DNA of 64,000 bases from Erythrobacter oryzae (GCF_030271515.1 NZ_JASCXI010000003.1:62001-126000), one strand, 5' to 3'. Positions 15,169 to 24,183 are shown, counted from the first letter of the stretch. Notes: generated by a model from the sequence alone, not told the origin. Program-made: numbers and translations.

Positions 15169-16775
15169 CCGGCCGAATCCGCAAGCCCCTGCGCGGTCTT
15201 GTAGTCGGGCTTGCCGTTGTTGAGGCGGAGCGACTGATCCGTGAACACATAGAGTCGCGGGATCTTGTAGCCTGCCAGCCCTGCGCGGGCGTGGGTATCG
15301 AGGGCGGCTTCATCCACCGCGCCCTCCGGCTGCACCACGGCGACGATCTTGCGGCCGAACCTCGGATCGGGGAGGCTCACCACGCGCACGTCCTTGACCG
15401 TCGGGTGGCCGAGCAGCACCGCCTCGACCTCCTCGGGAAACACCTTCTCGCCGCCGGTGTTGATGCACATGTTGTCGCGGCCGATGAATTCGAGGGTGCC
15501 GTCGGGCGACCAGCGCGCGCGGTCTCCGGTCATCAGCCAGCGCTTGCCGCCGATCACGGGGAAGGTCTGGGCGTTCTTCGCGTCCTCGCCGAGATAGCCG
15601 AGCGGCAGCGGGCCGGTGCGCGCGACGATGCCGACGCCCTCGGTGCCGGGGGAGATTTCGTTGAACTGCTCGTCGAACAGCTTTGTCTCGCGCCCGGGCA
15701 GCGGTTGGAACTTGCCCCCGCCGCTGCTGCCCGCCGCGGTGGTGATGACGATGCCGGTTCCCGAGCTTTCGGACGAGCCCAGCGCGTCGACGATCATCAG
15801 CGTGGGGTGGTGCGCGATTAGCCTTTCCTTCAGCGCAGGCGAGAACACCGCGCCCGAGGAGGTGATGCTCCGCAACGACGCCAGCACTTGCGCCCCGTCG
15901 CCCCGCGCATCCAGCCGGTCGGCGAGCGGCAGGGCGAAGGCGTCGCCGACGATGAAGATGCCCCTCGCCCCGATCCGCGCGACCTCGTCGAGCGCCAGAT
16001 CGGCGTCGAACTTGGGCGCGGGCAGCAGCGCCAACGTGCCGCCCTTCAAGAGGTGGATCACCGCGGTGAACTGCCCCGCGCCGTGCATCAGCGGCGACAG
16101 GAGCAGCAGCGGCGAGGTGCTGGCAGGATGCTCGGGGCCGATGCGGGCGGCCTCGGCGACCTGTTCCTCCAGCGAGCCGGCGATCTGCGGCGGCGTCCCC
16201 GGCGGGCGCTGCCACAGGCCGATATTGAATGCCTGCCACGCCTGATCCATCGGCCACATCACCGCCTTGGGCATGCCCGTGGTGCCGCCCGTGGCGGTGA
16301 GGAACAGGGCCTCGGGGTCCTCGTGGATCGCGAAGTCCGCGGGGAGCGCGGTGTCGCCCAGCGCCGCCCACTCGTCGCCCCCGACATCGACCGTCAGCGT
16401 GCCCTCGGGCATGGCCTCGCGCGCCACCTCGGCAAAATCGCTCTCGGTGAACAGCGCCTTCTGCCCGAAGCGCGTAAAGATGTCGGCGAGCTCGCGGGCC
16501 TTGTAATGGTAGTTCACATTGACCGGCACCACCCCTGCCTTCACGCAACCGAAATAGGCGAGCATGTAGTCGGGCGTGTTCCGCAGCATCTGCCCGGCGA
16601 TGTCTCCGGGCGCGAGGCCGCAAGCGCGCAATCCGGCGGCGATCCGGTCGGTCAGCGCGTCGAGCTCGCCCCACGTCACCACCCGGCTCCCATGCACCAG
16701 CGCGGGCCGCTCCGCCGGAATCGCGCCTGCCAGCGCCTTCAAAACCACACCGAAATTCGCGCCCGCAAATGCCAT
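15153..16775 (-). CDS. AMP-dependent acyl-CoA synthetase/ligase
   Basis: A 540-residue member of the adenylate-forming family that activates a carboxylic acid via an acyl-AMP and transfers it to CoA. Motifs: phosphate loop TATGGTTGMPKAVMW near residue 175, LGSSESSGTG, MTGDRARW, the hinge region INTGGEKVFPEEVE, and the catalytic Lys in LNNGKPDYKTA at the C-terminus. The substrate cannot be read from sequence. It diverges from the LuxR-type gene that precedes the Rieske oxygenase genes, so it may activate an acid produced or used by that island. Confidence 0.92.
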   Translation of the reverse strand: MAFAGANFGVVLKALAGAIPAERPALVHGSRVVTWGELDALTDRIAAGLRACGLAPGDIAGQMLRNTPDYMLAYFGCVKAGVVPVNVNYHYKARELADIFTRFGQKALFTESDFAEVAREAMPEGTLTVDVGGDEWAALGDTALPADFAIHEDPEALFLTATGGTTGMPKAVMWPMDQAWQAFNIGLWQRPPGTPPQIAGSLEEQVAEAARIGPEHPASTSPLLLLSPLMHGAGQFTAVIHLLKGGTLALLPAPKFDADLALDEVARIGARGIFIVGDAFALPLADRLDARGDGAQVLASLRSITSSGAVFSPALKERLIAHHPTLMIVDALGSSESSGTGIVITTAAGSSGGGKFQPLPGRETKLFDEQFNEISPGTEGVGIVARTGPLPLGYLGEDAKNAQTFPVIGGKRWLMTGDRARWSPDGTLEFIGRDNMCINTGGEKVFPEEVEAVLLGHPTVKDVRVVSLPDPRFGRKIVAVVQPEGAVDEAALDTHARAGLAGYKIPRLYVFTDQSLRLNNGKPDYKTAQGLADSAGQTNP

Positions 16776-16909
16776 CGGAACCGTCTCTCCCTGTCTCTTT
16801 CGCTAGCCCCGCGCAGCCCGGCGTTCCCCTACGTAAATGATGAGGACATCGCCGAATCTTGCGTTAGAAGGGATCGGCGGGAGAACAATGGAGAGGAGCG
16901 AGGCTGACA

Positions 16910-17719
16910 ATGGCCCATAATGTTGTCGAGCTGCGGACGCCGCAAGGCCGCGAATCGCTTGAGCAATTGCTCGAGTCCGTCACCATCACCTGCCCCGAGG
17001 ACATCCACGATGCCGCGGTAAACCTCGCGCGAATCGCGCAGGAGCGGGGGATGCAGATCGCGGTGTGCGACGACATTTCCTCCAAGGAACCGATGGTCGA
17101 TGCCGACGGCACGATCCTCAACGCCGACATCTTCCGCTGGCTGGATGACGGCGCGCGCTGGTGGGAGGACCACCGCCTCGCGCTGCACTCGCCGCTGCCG
17201 CGCGCGTGCCGCTACGAAAGCGAGCCCTTCTGGGTCAACCAGCACGGCTTCAACACCCGCTGGCGCAACCACTACCTCGCCGAGATCGACCTCGCCGATT
17301 TCGAGAAGCGCGCGCTGTGCAAGGCGGCGATCGTGATCCCGGTGCACCTGCCCTTCGGCCAGATTTCCGCCTCGAGCTTCATCTCGATGGACCGCGAGAA
17401 GGAAGACCTCGCCGCCGAGTTCGCCGAATATGGCGCGCTGTTCGCGATGGTGACGCGGTGCTTCGTCGCCGGGTACGTCCAGGCCAACCGCACCAAGCGG
17501 CGCATCCCGTCCGACTGCGTTCTGTCGAAGCGCGAGGTCGAGTGCCTGCGCTGGGCGGCGATCGGCAAGACCGACAAGGAGATCAGCATGATCCTCAACC
17601 GGTCGCACGCCACGATCCGCTACCACATCCACCGCGCGGGCGAGAAGCTCGACTCGGTGAACCGCGCGCAGACGATCTTCAAGGCGGGGCAGCTGGGGTA
17701 TCTGGGGGCTTCTGATTAG
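16910..17719 (+). CDS. LuxR-type transcriptional regulator
   Basis: A 269-residue protein with a LuxR helix-turn-helix at the C-terminus (LSKREVECLRWAAIGKTDKE, ISMILNRSHATIRYHIHRAG). The N-terminal 180 residues look like a divergent autoinducer-binding fold (WVNQHGFNTRWRNHYL), but the usual acyl-homoserine-lactone pocket residues cannot be assigned and no LuxI synthase is nearby. It diverges from the acyl-CoA synthetase and precedes the Rieske cluster, so it may sense a catabolic substrate or act as an orphan quorum regulator. It ends before a strong hairpin. Confidence 0.85.
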   Translation: MAHNVVELRTPQGRESLEQLLESVTITCPEDIHDAAVNLARIAQERGMQIAVCDDISSKEPMVDADGTILNADIFRWLDDGARWWEDHRLALHSPLPRACRYESEPFWVNQHGFNTRWRNHYLAEIDLADFEKRALCKAAIVIPVHLPFGQISASSFISMDREKEDLAAEFAEYGALFAMVTRCFVAGYVQANRTKRRIPSDCVLSKREVECLRWAAIGKTDKEISMILNRSHATIRYHIHRAGEKLDSVNRAQTIFKAGQLGYLGASD

Positions 17720-17750
17720 GGAACGCGCCTCCGCGAGAGTCTTGGTTTGC

Positions 17751-17770
17751 GACCCCGCCTCCGCGGGGTC
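17751..17770 (+). terminator. Hairpin terminator after the LuxR-type gene
   Basis: GACCCCGC-CTCC-GCGGGGTC forms an eight-pair stem 32 bases after the stop. A second hairpin (TCAAGCCC-TTC-GGGCTTGA) follows at 17786-17804. Neither has a T-run. Confidence 0.5.
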
Positions 17771-17861
17771 GTCCTCGGTGCTGTTTCAAGCCCTTCGGGC
17801 TTGAGCACCTGCGGCTCGCGCCGTGCGCTCGCGGCCCTTTGGGCCGGATCAGCGCGTAAAT

Positions 17862-17999
17862 CCCCCTCCCGCTTGCGGGAGGGGAGCGAGACTTGGCGGC
17901 TTGCCGCCTAGTCGCAGCGGGGTGGGCCTGCGCCAGCGGCCACGTGCGAGGCCTTTGGCCTCGCCCCACCCCCGTCCCCTCCCGCATGCGGGAGGGGTG
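17862..17999. repeat. Composite CCCTCCCGC/GCGGGAGGG intergenic repeat
   Basis: It opens with CCCCTCCCGCTTGCGGGAGG, continues with GCGAGACTTGGCGGCTTGCC and TAGTCGCAGCGGGGTGGGCC, and closes with CCCCTCCCGCATGCGGGAGG. Internal order matches the copy at 22192-22314. It lies immediately after the stop of the VOC gene and fills most of the gap 17720-18002. Confidence 0.85.
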
Positions 18000-18002
18000 A
18001 TC

Positions 18003-18539
18003 CTAACCCAGCTTCCTCAGCGGCTCGCTCCCGTCCCAGCCCACGCCCGCCGCCTTGATCATCCCGAACAAATCCGGCCCGTCCTTGGCCTGCTGCAATA
18101 TCTCCACCAGCGTCCCCGGCCCGCCGCCGGCATCGACATAGATCACCTGGCTGGTGCCGAAATTCCCCTCGATCACCACCTCGGCGCCTTCCGCCTCGCA
18201 CACCGCGCGGGCGTGGGCGAGGTCGTCGACCAGAATGCACACGTGGTGGAGGCCATTGCCGGTAGCGCCATATTCGCCGCGGTAGATGGAAGGATGATCG
18301 TCGCGCGGGCGGATCAGTTCGATTTGCAGGTCGCCCCAATAGGCGAGCGCCAGGTCGAAAACAGCCTCGGTCGGCGCGCCGCGATATTTCATCCCCTCGA
18401 GGTGGATGCCCTCGATCAGGAAGAAGGGCCCCACCCCCATCGTGCCCGTCCAATAAGCCACCGCCGCGTCGAAATCCTCGGGCACATAGGCCAGCTGCAT
18501 GATGTCGCCCAAGGCGGCGATCTTCCACGAAAGGCCCAT
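18003..18539 (-). CDS. VOC (glyoxalase/dioxygenase superfamily) protein
   Basis: A 178-residue protein of the vicinal-oxygen-chelate fold. Paired beta-alpha-beta-beta-beta modules are visible: MQLAYVPEDFDAAVAYWTGT in the first half and LHHVCILVDDLAHARAVCEA in the second, with the His of LHHV and a Glu in VEILQQ as plausible metal ligands. The start is the ATG at 18539. It diverges from the Rieske oxygenase and is probably part of the same pathway, for example as a ring-cleaving or isomerising enzyme, though the substrate is unknown. A second VOC gene lies at the end of the plus-strand operon. Confidence 0.85.
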   Translation of the reverse strand: MGLSWKIAALGDIMQLAYVPEDFDAAVAYWTGTMGVGPFFLIEGIHLEGMKYRGAPTEAVFDLALAYWGDLQIELIRPRDDHPSIYRGEYGATGNGLHHVCILVDDLAHARAVCEAEGAEVVIEGNFGTSQVIYVDAGGGPGTLVEILQQAKDGPDLFGMIKAAGVGWDGSEPLRKLG

Positions 18540-18664
18540 CTTCCTCTCCAATCCGATAGGGTGTCCTTGCGCCCAAGCTGTGTGATATTCTGCCCCGGAG
18601 ACACTGCACAAAGTGCGAGGACGAGAGGCGGGGGTGCGCCCCCGAGAGGACCGGAAACAGCCCA

Positions 18665-20092
18665 ATGAACGAGATCAAGGACATTGCCCGCGGCGACCGT
18701 TGCCCGGGGATCAGCTACACCGACATGCTCAACGGCGACACCCGCCGCGCGCCCGATTACCTCTTCGAGGAATCGCATATCGAGATGCCGGACGATCCCC
18801 TGCCGGTGGCGCCCTATATCTCGGAGGAGTTCGCCCGTCTGGAACGGGAAAAGATGTGGCCCAACGTCTGGCTCTTCGCCGCGCGCGAGGACGAGATGCC
18901 CGAGCCCGGCGACACCGTCGTCTTCGACATCGCCGGCAAGAGCTTCCTGCTGATCCGCCAGAAGGACGGCAGCGTGAAGGCCTTCTACAACGCCTGCCTC
19001 CACCGCGGCCGCAAGCTGCGCACCGAGAGTGGGTCGTCGGTGCAACTGCGCTGCCCGTTCCACGGCTTCACGTGGAGGAACGACGGCTCCTTGAAGGAAA
19101 TCCCCTGCTCTTGGGACTTCAAGCACCTCGAAGGCAAGGACATGGACCTGCCGCAGGCGCGCGTCGAGTTGTGGCAGGGCTTCGTCATGCTCACCGACAA
19201 CCACGCCCTGCCCGATTTCAAGACGTGGCTCGGCCCGGCCGCCTCGCATTACGAGCGGTATGATTTCGAGAACCGCTACACCGGCATGTGGGTTCAGAAG
19301 AAGATCCCCGCCAACTGGAAGGCCACCGCCGAGGCCTTCATGGAGGCCTGGCACTCGATCACCACCCACCCGCAGCTGCTCGCCTTCCTCGGCGATGCCA
19401 ACACGCGCTACGACCTGATCGGCGACCACTTCAATCGCGCGATCACCCCCTCGGGGGTGCTTTCCCCGCACGTGAAGGGCAAAAATTCGGACTACGTTCT
19501 GGAGAAGATGAACGAGTTCTCCGGCGGGCAGGACGCGCGCACCAACCGCCGCTTCTCGGCCAGCGAGGGCCCGGACGAGGGCTACGACGCCGACGATCCG
19601 CTGGGCGCGCGCAAGCTGCTCGCTGAGGCGGGGCGCAAGGGGTTCGCCGAGCAATATGGCTACGACTATTCGGACGCCGCCGACACCGAGATCCTCGACA
19701 ACTTCACCTACAACATCTTCCCCAATTTCGCGCCGTGGATCGGCTTCCTGCCGACCCTCGTCTACCGCTGGCTGCCGGGCGACACGCCCGACTGGTGCAT
19801 CATGGAAATCCGCCTGCTGTTCCCCACCAAGAAGGGCGAGCAGCGGCCGCGCGCGGTGCCGATGGTCTACATTCCAGACGACGAGCCCTTCGCATGGGCC
19901 AACGACATCATGGGCCCGCAGCTCGCCAACGTCTTCGATCAGGACATGGCCAACCTGCCCTATGTGCAGGAGGGCATGAAGGCGATGAAGGACGGGCTGA
20001 TGGAGCTCGGCCACTATCAGGACAGCCGCGTGCGCCACTTCCAGACGACGCTGATGAAATATGTGAACGGGGAGCTGCCTGCGGTTAAGTGA
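18665..20092 (+). CDS. Aromatic ring-hydroxylating oxygenase, alpha subunit (Rieske type)
   Basis: A 475-residue oxygenase. The Rieske [2Fe-2S] site is intact: ACLHRG (Cys, His) and RCPFHGFTW (Cys, His) near residues 115-140. The mononuclear iron site is seen as EAWHSITTHPQ (two His four residues apart) near residue 230. It would hydroxylate or demethylate an aromatic or polycyclic substrate using electrons from a reductase not encoded here. No beta subunit gene is adjacent, which fits alpha-only oxygenases. It heads a plus-strand operon whose next three genes overlap by 4 bases each. Confidence 0.93.
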   Translation: MNEIKDIARGDRCPGISYTDMLNGDTRRAPDYLFEESHIEMPDDPLPVAPYISEEFARLEREKMWPNVWLFAAREDEMPEPGDTVVFDIAGKSFLLIRQKDGSVKAFYNACLHRGRKLRTESGSSVQLRCPFHGFTWRNDGSLKEIPCSWDFKHLEGKDMDLPQARVELWQGFVMLTDNHALPDFKTWLGPAASHYERYDFENRYTGMWVQKKIPANWKATAEAFMEAWHSITTHPQLLAFLGDANTRYDLIGDHFNRAITPSGVLSPHVKGKNSDYVLEKMNEFSGGQDARTNRRFSASEGPDEGYDADDPLGARKLLAEAGRKGFAEQYGYDYSDAADTEILDNFTYNIFPNFAPWIGFLPTLVYRWLPGDTPDWCIMEIRLLFPTKKGEQRPRAVPMVYIPDDEPFAWANDIMGPQLANVFDQDMANLPYVQEGMKAMKDGLMELGHYQDSRVRHFQTTLMKYVNGELPAVK

Positions 20093-20856
20093 CCGGCATG
20101 GCAGGCTTCTCCTTCGATCTCTCGGCACGCACCGCGCTCGTCACCGGCGCATCCTCGGGCCTCGGCACGCGCTTCGGGCGCATTCTGGCGGCGAGCGGCG
20201 CGCGGGTGGCGCTGGGTGCGCGGCGCAAGGATCGGTTGGAGGCGCTCGCCGCCGAAATCGGCCCCAACGCCGCCGCCATTCAGATGGACGTCGCCCGCGA
20301 GGCCGACATCATCGCCGGGTTCGACGAGGCCGACGCGATCTTCGGCAAGGCGGTCGACACGGTGATCGCCAATGCCGGGGTCGACGGCGCGGGGATGGCG
20401 ACCACCATCTCCGAGGAGGAGATCGAGCAGACCCTCGCCATCAACCTCAAGGGCGCGATCCTGACCGCCCGCGAAGGCGCGCGTAGGATGATCGCGAACG
20501 GCGTCACCAATGGCCGGATCGTGCTGATCGCCTCGATCACGGCGTTTGAACCCTCCCCCGGGCTTGTCGCCTATGCCGCGTCCAAGGCGGGGGTGGTGCA
20601 GGCGGGCCGCACGCTGGCGCGCGAGTGGGCGCGCACGGGCATCAACGTCAACACCGTCTCCCCCGGCTACATCCGCACCGCAATCAACGACGCTTGGTTC
20701 GACACCGAACCCGGCCAGAAGCAGATCGCGAGGTTCCCCAAGCGCCGCCTGATGGGCGAGGAGGGGCTGGACGCGATGATCCTGTTCCTGTGCTCTGACG
20801 CCAGCGAGTTCGTGACGGGCACCGACTTCGTGCTCGACGACGGCCAAACCTTGTGA
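20089..20856 (+). CDS. Short-chain dehydrogenase/reductase
   Basis: A 255-residue SDR with the NAD(P) motif TGASSGLG near residue 20, IANAGVDG near residue 92, Ser in LIASIT and the catalytic pair in YAASK. The GTG at 20089 overlaps the oxygenase stop as GTGA; an ATG nine bases later is an alternative. It probably oxidises an alcohol or dihydrodiol intermediate made by the adjacent oxygenase. The next gene also starts on an overlapping GTG, so the four genes are translated as a block. Confidence 0.93.
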   Translation: MTGMAGFSFDLSARTALVTGASSGLGTRFGRILAASGARVALGARRKDRLEALAAEIGPNAAAIQMDVAREADIIAGFDEADAIFGKAVDTVIANAGVDGAGMATTISEEEIEQTLAINLKGAILTAREGARRMIANGVTNGRIVLIASITAFEPSPGLVAYAASKAGVVQAGRTLAREWARTGINVNTVSPGYIRTAINDAWFDTEPGQKQIARFPKRRLMGEEGLDAMILFLCSDASEFVTGTDFVLDDGQTL

Positions 20857-21653
20857 CCGCCCGCCGCCAAATCTCGCTCGCCGCCGGGATCATGCCCGAG
20901 GCCACCCCCGCCCAGCTGATCGAATGCGCCGCCGCGTCCGATTTCGACTTCGGCGGCATGTGGGTCGAGAAGGAGACGTGGACCCCCGCCACCACCCGCG
21001 CCATCCGGCGGCAGGCACAGGACGCGGGGGTGCAGCTGCTCGACTGCGAGGTCGCGTGGATCATGCCCGGCACCCCCGATCCGTGGCTGACCGAGCTCGT
21101 CCACATCGCCGCCGAGCTGGGCGCGCGCAATCTCCTGTGCGTCTCCAGCGACCCCGACATGGCCGCCACCACCGCCAAGTTCCAAGCCTTGGTGGACGCG
21201 GCCAAGGGCAGCGGGGTCAGGGTCAATCTCGAATTCGGCATCTTCACCGAGGTCAAGACGATCCACATGGCGCGCGCGGTGCTCGAAGCCGTCGAGGGCG
21301 AGGCCAAGGCGCTGCTGGTCGATACGCTCCACTGGGCGCGCTCGGGCGGGACGGCGGAGGACTTGGCCGCCATCCCGCGCGAGTGGCTGAGCTACTGCCA
21401 ACCCTGCGACGCGCCCGCGCAAGGTCCGGACGTGGCCGACTTCGACGCCATCATCGACGATGCGATCAACCGCCGGATGCCCCTCGGCGCGGGCGGCCTC
21501 CCGCTCGCCGCGATGGTAGGCGCCCTGCCTGACCACCTCCCGATGGCGATCGAGGAACGCTCGGCGGCCCTGCGCGACGCGTACCCCGACCTCACCGAAC
21601 GCGCCCGCGAATGCGCGCGCACTTCTCGGGCTTGGCTGGACGCGCGCGCTTGA
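20853..21653 (+). CDS. TIM-barrel (xylose isomerase/AP endonuclease 2-like) protein
   Basis: A 266-residue protein of the sugar phosphate isomerase/epimerase superfamily. Alternating strands and helices of a TIM barrel can be followed, with acidic residues at strand ends (DFGGMWVEKE, LDCEVAWIMP, VNLEFGIFTE, LLVDTLHWARSG) positioned like metal ligands. The reaction is unknown; members isomerise or dehydrate hydroxy-keto compounds. The GTG start overlaps the SDR stop by four bases. Confidence 0.8.
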   Translation: MTARRQISLAAGIMPEATPAQLIECAAASDFDFGGMWVEKETWTPATTRAIRRQAQDAGVQLLDCEVAWIMPGTPDPWLTELVHIAAELGARNLLCVSSDPDMAATTAKFQALVDAAKGSGVRVNLEFGIFTEVKTIHMARAVLEAVEGEAKALLVDTLHWARSGGTAEDLAAIPREWLSYCQPCDAPAQGPDVADFDAIIDDAINRRMPLGAGGLPLAAMVGALPDHLPMAIEERSAALRDAYPDLTERARECARTSRAWLDARA

Positions 21654-22186
21654 GCATCCTGCCCGTCACCCTCGTCCAGATGGCGTTCCTCGTGCCGAAG
21701 CTGGAAGAGGGCTGCGCTGCCCTCAATCGCGCCTATGGCTGGGGCCCGTTCTGCGGCGGATCCGAAGGCGTGCTCGCCGACCACACCTATCGCGGCGAGC
21801 CCGCCGACCCGATCCGCATCCGCGGCGTCTTCGTCCAGACCGGCGAGATCAATGTCGAGGTGATCGAGGTCGTCTCGGACGCCCCCAGCGTCTTCCACGA
21901 GATGCTGCGGGCAGACGGCCAGCCGGTGCTCCACCACTGCGCGACCTTCGCCGCCGATTACGAGGCCACCCGCGATCACTTCGTCGCCCAAGGCTACCCG
22001 GTGGTGAGCGAGTTCGGCTTCGCGGGGCACCGCATCTGCTATGTCGACACGCGGCCGCTGCTCGGCTTCATGACCGAGATCTACCCCGAACTCCCGCTGA
22101 TCCGCGCGCTCTACACCGAGGCGCGCGAGGCCGCCGCGAGCCGTCCGGGGGATGCGGCGATCATTCCGTGGCAGGCGATGGGGTAG
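21650..22186 (+). CDS. VOC family protein, last gene of the Rieske operon
   Basis: A 178-residue VOC-fold protein (VTLVQMAFLVPKLEEGCAAL near the N-terminus, LHHCATFAADYEATRDHFVA in the second module, with metal-ligand-like His). A TTG at 21650 overlaps the previous stop as TTGA, matching the coupling used by the two genes before it, and the protein then starts just before the first beta strand. An ATG at 21611 would overlap by 43 bases and add a basic tail. It resembles the divergent VOC gene at 18003 in size and position in the pathway. Confidence 0.82.
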   Translation: MSILPVTLVQMAFLVPKLEEGCAALNRAYGWGPFCGGSEGVLADHTYRGEPADPIRIRGVFVQTGEINVEVIEVVSDAPSVFHEMLRADGQPVLHHCATFAADYEATRDHFVAQGYPVVSEFGFAGHRICYVDTRPLLGFMTEIYPELPLIRALYTEAREAAASRPGDAAIIPWQAMG

Positions 22187-22191
22187 CGACG

Positions 22192-22314
22192 GGCCCACCC
22201 CTAACCCCTCCCGCAGGCGGGAGGGGGACTAATGGCGCGGACCGCCCCTCCCGCTTGCGGGAGGGGAGCGAGACTTGCCAGCTTGCTGGCTAGTCGCAGC
22301 GGGGTGGGCCTGCG
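22192..22314. repeat. Composite CCCTCCCGC/GCGGGAGGG intergenic repeat
   Basis: It contains CCCACCCCTAACCCCTCCCG, two CTCCCGC-GCGGGAG palindromes, GCGAGACTTGCCAGCTTGC and TAGTCGCAGCGGGGTGGGCC. It is the same module set as at 17862-17999, here closing the convergent gap between the VOC operon and the hydrolase gene. Confidence 0.85.
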
Positions 22315-22323
22315 CGGCGCGGG

Positions 22324-23223
22324 CTATACCCCCCGTGCGTGGCTCACAATCTCGCCCGCGAGGCGCGGGATCAGTTTCAGCGGCAGGTCGTGACCCCAGC
22401 CGGGGATCGTCACCAGCCGCGCGCCGGGGATCGCTGCGGCGGTCGCCTCGCCGCCGGGGAGTTTGACCAGCGGGTCGGCCTCGCCGTGGAGCACCAGCGT
22501 CGGCGTCCTCACCGCGCCGAGGCGCGTGGTGCGGTCGCCGTCGTCGATGATCGCGGCGAGCTGGCGGGGGAGACCTGCGGGGTAGACCGAGCGGCGCATA
22601 TTGGCGAGCACCCGCTCGCGCTGGTGGGCCTCGTCGAACGGGAATTCGGCGCTGTCGGGGGTGCCGATGTTGCGGATGATGTTGAGGCCGTGGGCGACCA
22701 GCGTCTCCTCGTCGGTGCCCTTGAGCGGTGCGGTCAGCGCGCCGATCGCGGCGGGCTCGGCCTGGGGGAGCCTGCCGCTGCCGGTGGTCGACATAATCGA
22801 GGTCATGCTCATCAGCCGCTCGGCGTGGTGGATCGCCATCAGCTGGACGATCATGCCCCCCATCGAGGCGCCGACCACATGGGCCTTCTCGATCCCGAGC
22901 GCGGAGAGCAGCCCGATCCCGTCATCGGCCATGTCCTTGAGGGTATAGGGCACCTTGGCGGGGAAGCCGATCTTCTTCCTCAAGACCTGAACGGGGAGCG
23001 AGGGCGCGCGGTGGCCCTCGAACTTCTGGCTGAGGCCGATGTCGCGGTTGTCGTAGCGGATGACGCGAAAGCCCTCGGCCGCGAGCGCCGCGACCAGCTC
23101 GTCCGGCCACAAGGTCATCTGCGCGCCGAGGCCCATCACCAGCAGCATCGCCGGCGCCTGCGGATCGCCGTGCTCCTCGTAGAAGAGTTCGATGCCGGTG
23201 TTGGGGGTGGTGACGGTGGGCAT
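22324..23223 (-). CDS. Alpha/beta-fold hydrolase
   Basis: A 299-residue hydrolase with an intact catalytic triad: nucleophile Ser in VVGASMGGMI near residue 115, Asp in LHGEADPLVK and His in GWGHDLP. The oxyanion segment is VMGLGAQ near residue 30. There is no signal peptide. The substrate is unknown; its place beside the Rieske island suggests hydrolysis of an ester or a ring-cleavage product, but it is separated by a repeat and on the other strand. Confidence 0.9.
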   Translation of the reverse strand: MPTVTTPNTGIELFYEEHGDPQAPAMLLVMGLGAQMTLWPDELVAALAAEGFRVIRYDNRDIGLSQKFEGHRAPSLPVQVLRKKIGFPAKVPYTLKDMADDGIGLLSALGIEKAHVVGASMGGMIVQLMAIHHAERLMSMTSIMSTTGSGRLPQAEPAAIGALTAPLKGTDEETLVAHGLNIIRNIGTPDSAEFPFDEAHQRERVLANMRRSVYPAGLPRQLAAIIDDGDRTTRLGAVRTPTLVLHGEADPLVKLPGGEATAAAIPGARLVTIPGWGHDLPLKLIPRLAGEIVSHARGV

Positions 23224-23256
23224 TGCGCGTCGGTTCCTCTCAGAGGCCCCGCGCGG

Positions 23257-24183
23257 TCATTTCCACGGGGGTCCGGCAATATCGAAGCCGCGCGCGTCCA
23301 ATTGGTCAAGCACCCCGCCCTCTTCCGCCAACACCCTTAGCGGCACGACCGCAAGCGTGGTGCCCTTCGCGGCGCTGGCCTCGGCGATGCGATCGACCCA
23401 GATGGTCCTGAGTTCGCTGCCCAAAGTCTCGTCCGCCCAGGGCCAGCACTGGCCCAATGCGGCCTCCAGCGGGTTGTTCATCACCGCAGGGATTTTGAAG
23501 CGCCGCCAGTTGGTCGCGCGCTCCTCGACGATCTGCGGCCCGGCTTCCACCGCATCCATCGCCGCGACGAGGCAGGGGATGTGGGCAGTCGGCGGCGCTT
23601 CGAAGAGGTTGTCGATGACGTCCTCTCCGCGCAGCGTGGCGGCGCGGGTGATCGTGACATCGGCCTTCTCGGCCGCGTCCTTCACCACATCCGAAGCGTC
23701 GCGCGCGGTGTCCTTGTTGAAGCGAAGTTCCTTCCTCAGCATCTCGAAGGAGGTGAGGAGGAAGGACTGGCGCGAATAGTCCTCGTCATGCGCAGTGCCG
23801 AGCGCCGAGAGCCGCGCCCACTGATCGGGCGAGAGGTATTCGCTCGCCACGGTCTTGTCGGGCAGCTTGGTGAGCTTGCCGCCGGAGAACATCAGCCGGA
23901 AGATGTCGCCGGGCGAAATCTTCGGCCGCGCGCCGAGGATCACGCGGTCGGCCTGCCGGGTCGCCTCCTCGAGCCGCGCGGGCTCCCACGGGGTGGTTTT
24001 CGGAATGGCCCGGATCTCGCCGACGAGGATGACGGTGCCGGTCGGCGTCTCCACAATCCACATCGGCGCGCCCGAACGCTGGGCGGTGACGACGATGGCG
24101 TTGTCTGACGGCTCAGGTGCGTCCTGCGCGGCGAGGGGGGAGGAAAGCGCGGCAAGCCAAAAAAATGCGAGAAGCTTCTTCAC
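23257..24183 (-). CDS. TraB/GumN family protein
   Basis: A 308-residue exported protein starting at a GTG with an AAAGGGGTGG ribosome site. A signal peptide (KKLLAFFWLAALSSPLAAQD) is followed by the TraB/GumN fold (TPTGTVILVGEIRAIPKT, ARLEEATRQADRVIL). In this family the first motif is normally GTxH; here it reads GEIR, so the usual His is absent, which suggests changed or lost catalytic activity. The ORF could be extended upstream, but that part contains an intergenic repeat and is not coding. Confidence 0.82.
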   Translation of the reverse strand: MKKLLAFFWLAALSSPLAAQDAPEPSDNAIVVTAQRSGAPMWIVETPTGTVILVGEIRAIPKTTPWEPARLEEATRQADRVILGARPKISPGDIFRLMFSGGKLTKLPDKTVASEYLSPDQWARLSALGTAHDEDYSRQSFLLTSFEMLRKELRFNKDTARDASDVVKDAAEKADVTITRAATLRGEDVIDNLFEAPPTAHIPCLVAAMDAVEAGPQIVEERATNWRRFKIPAVMNNPLEAALGQCWPWADETLGSELRTIWVDRIAEASAAKGTTLAVVPLRVLAEEGGVLDQLDARGFDIAGPPWK

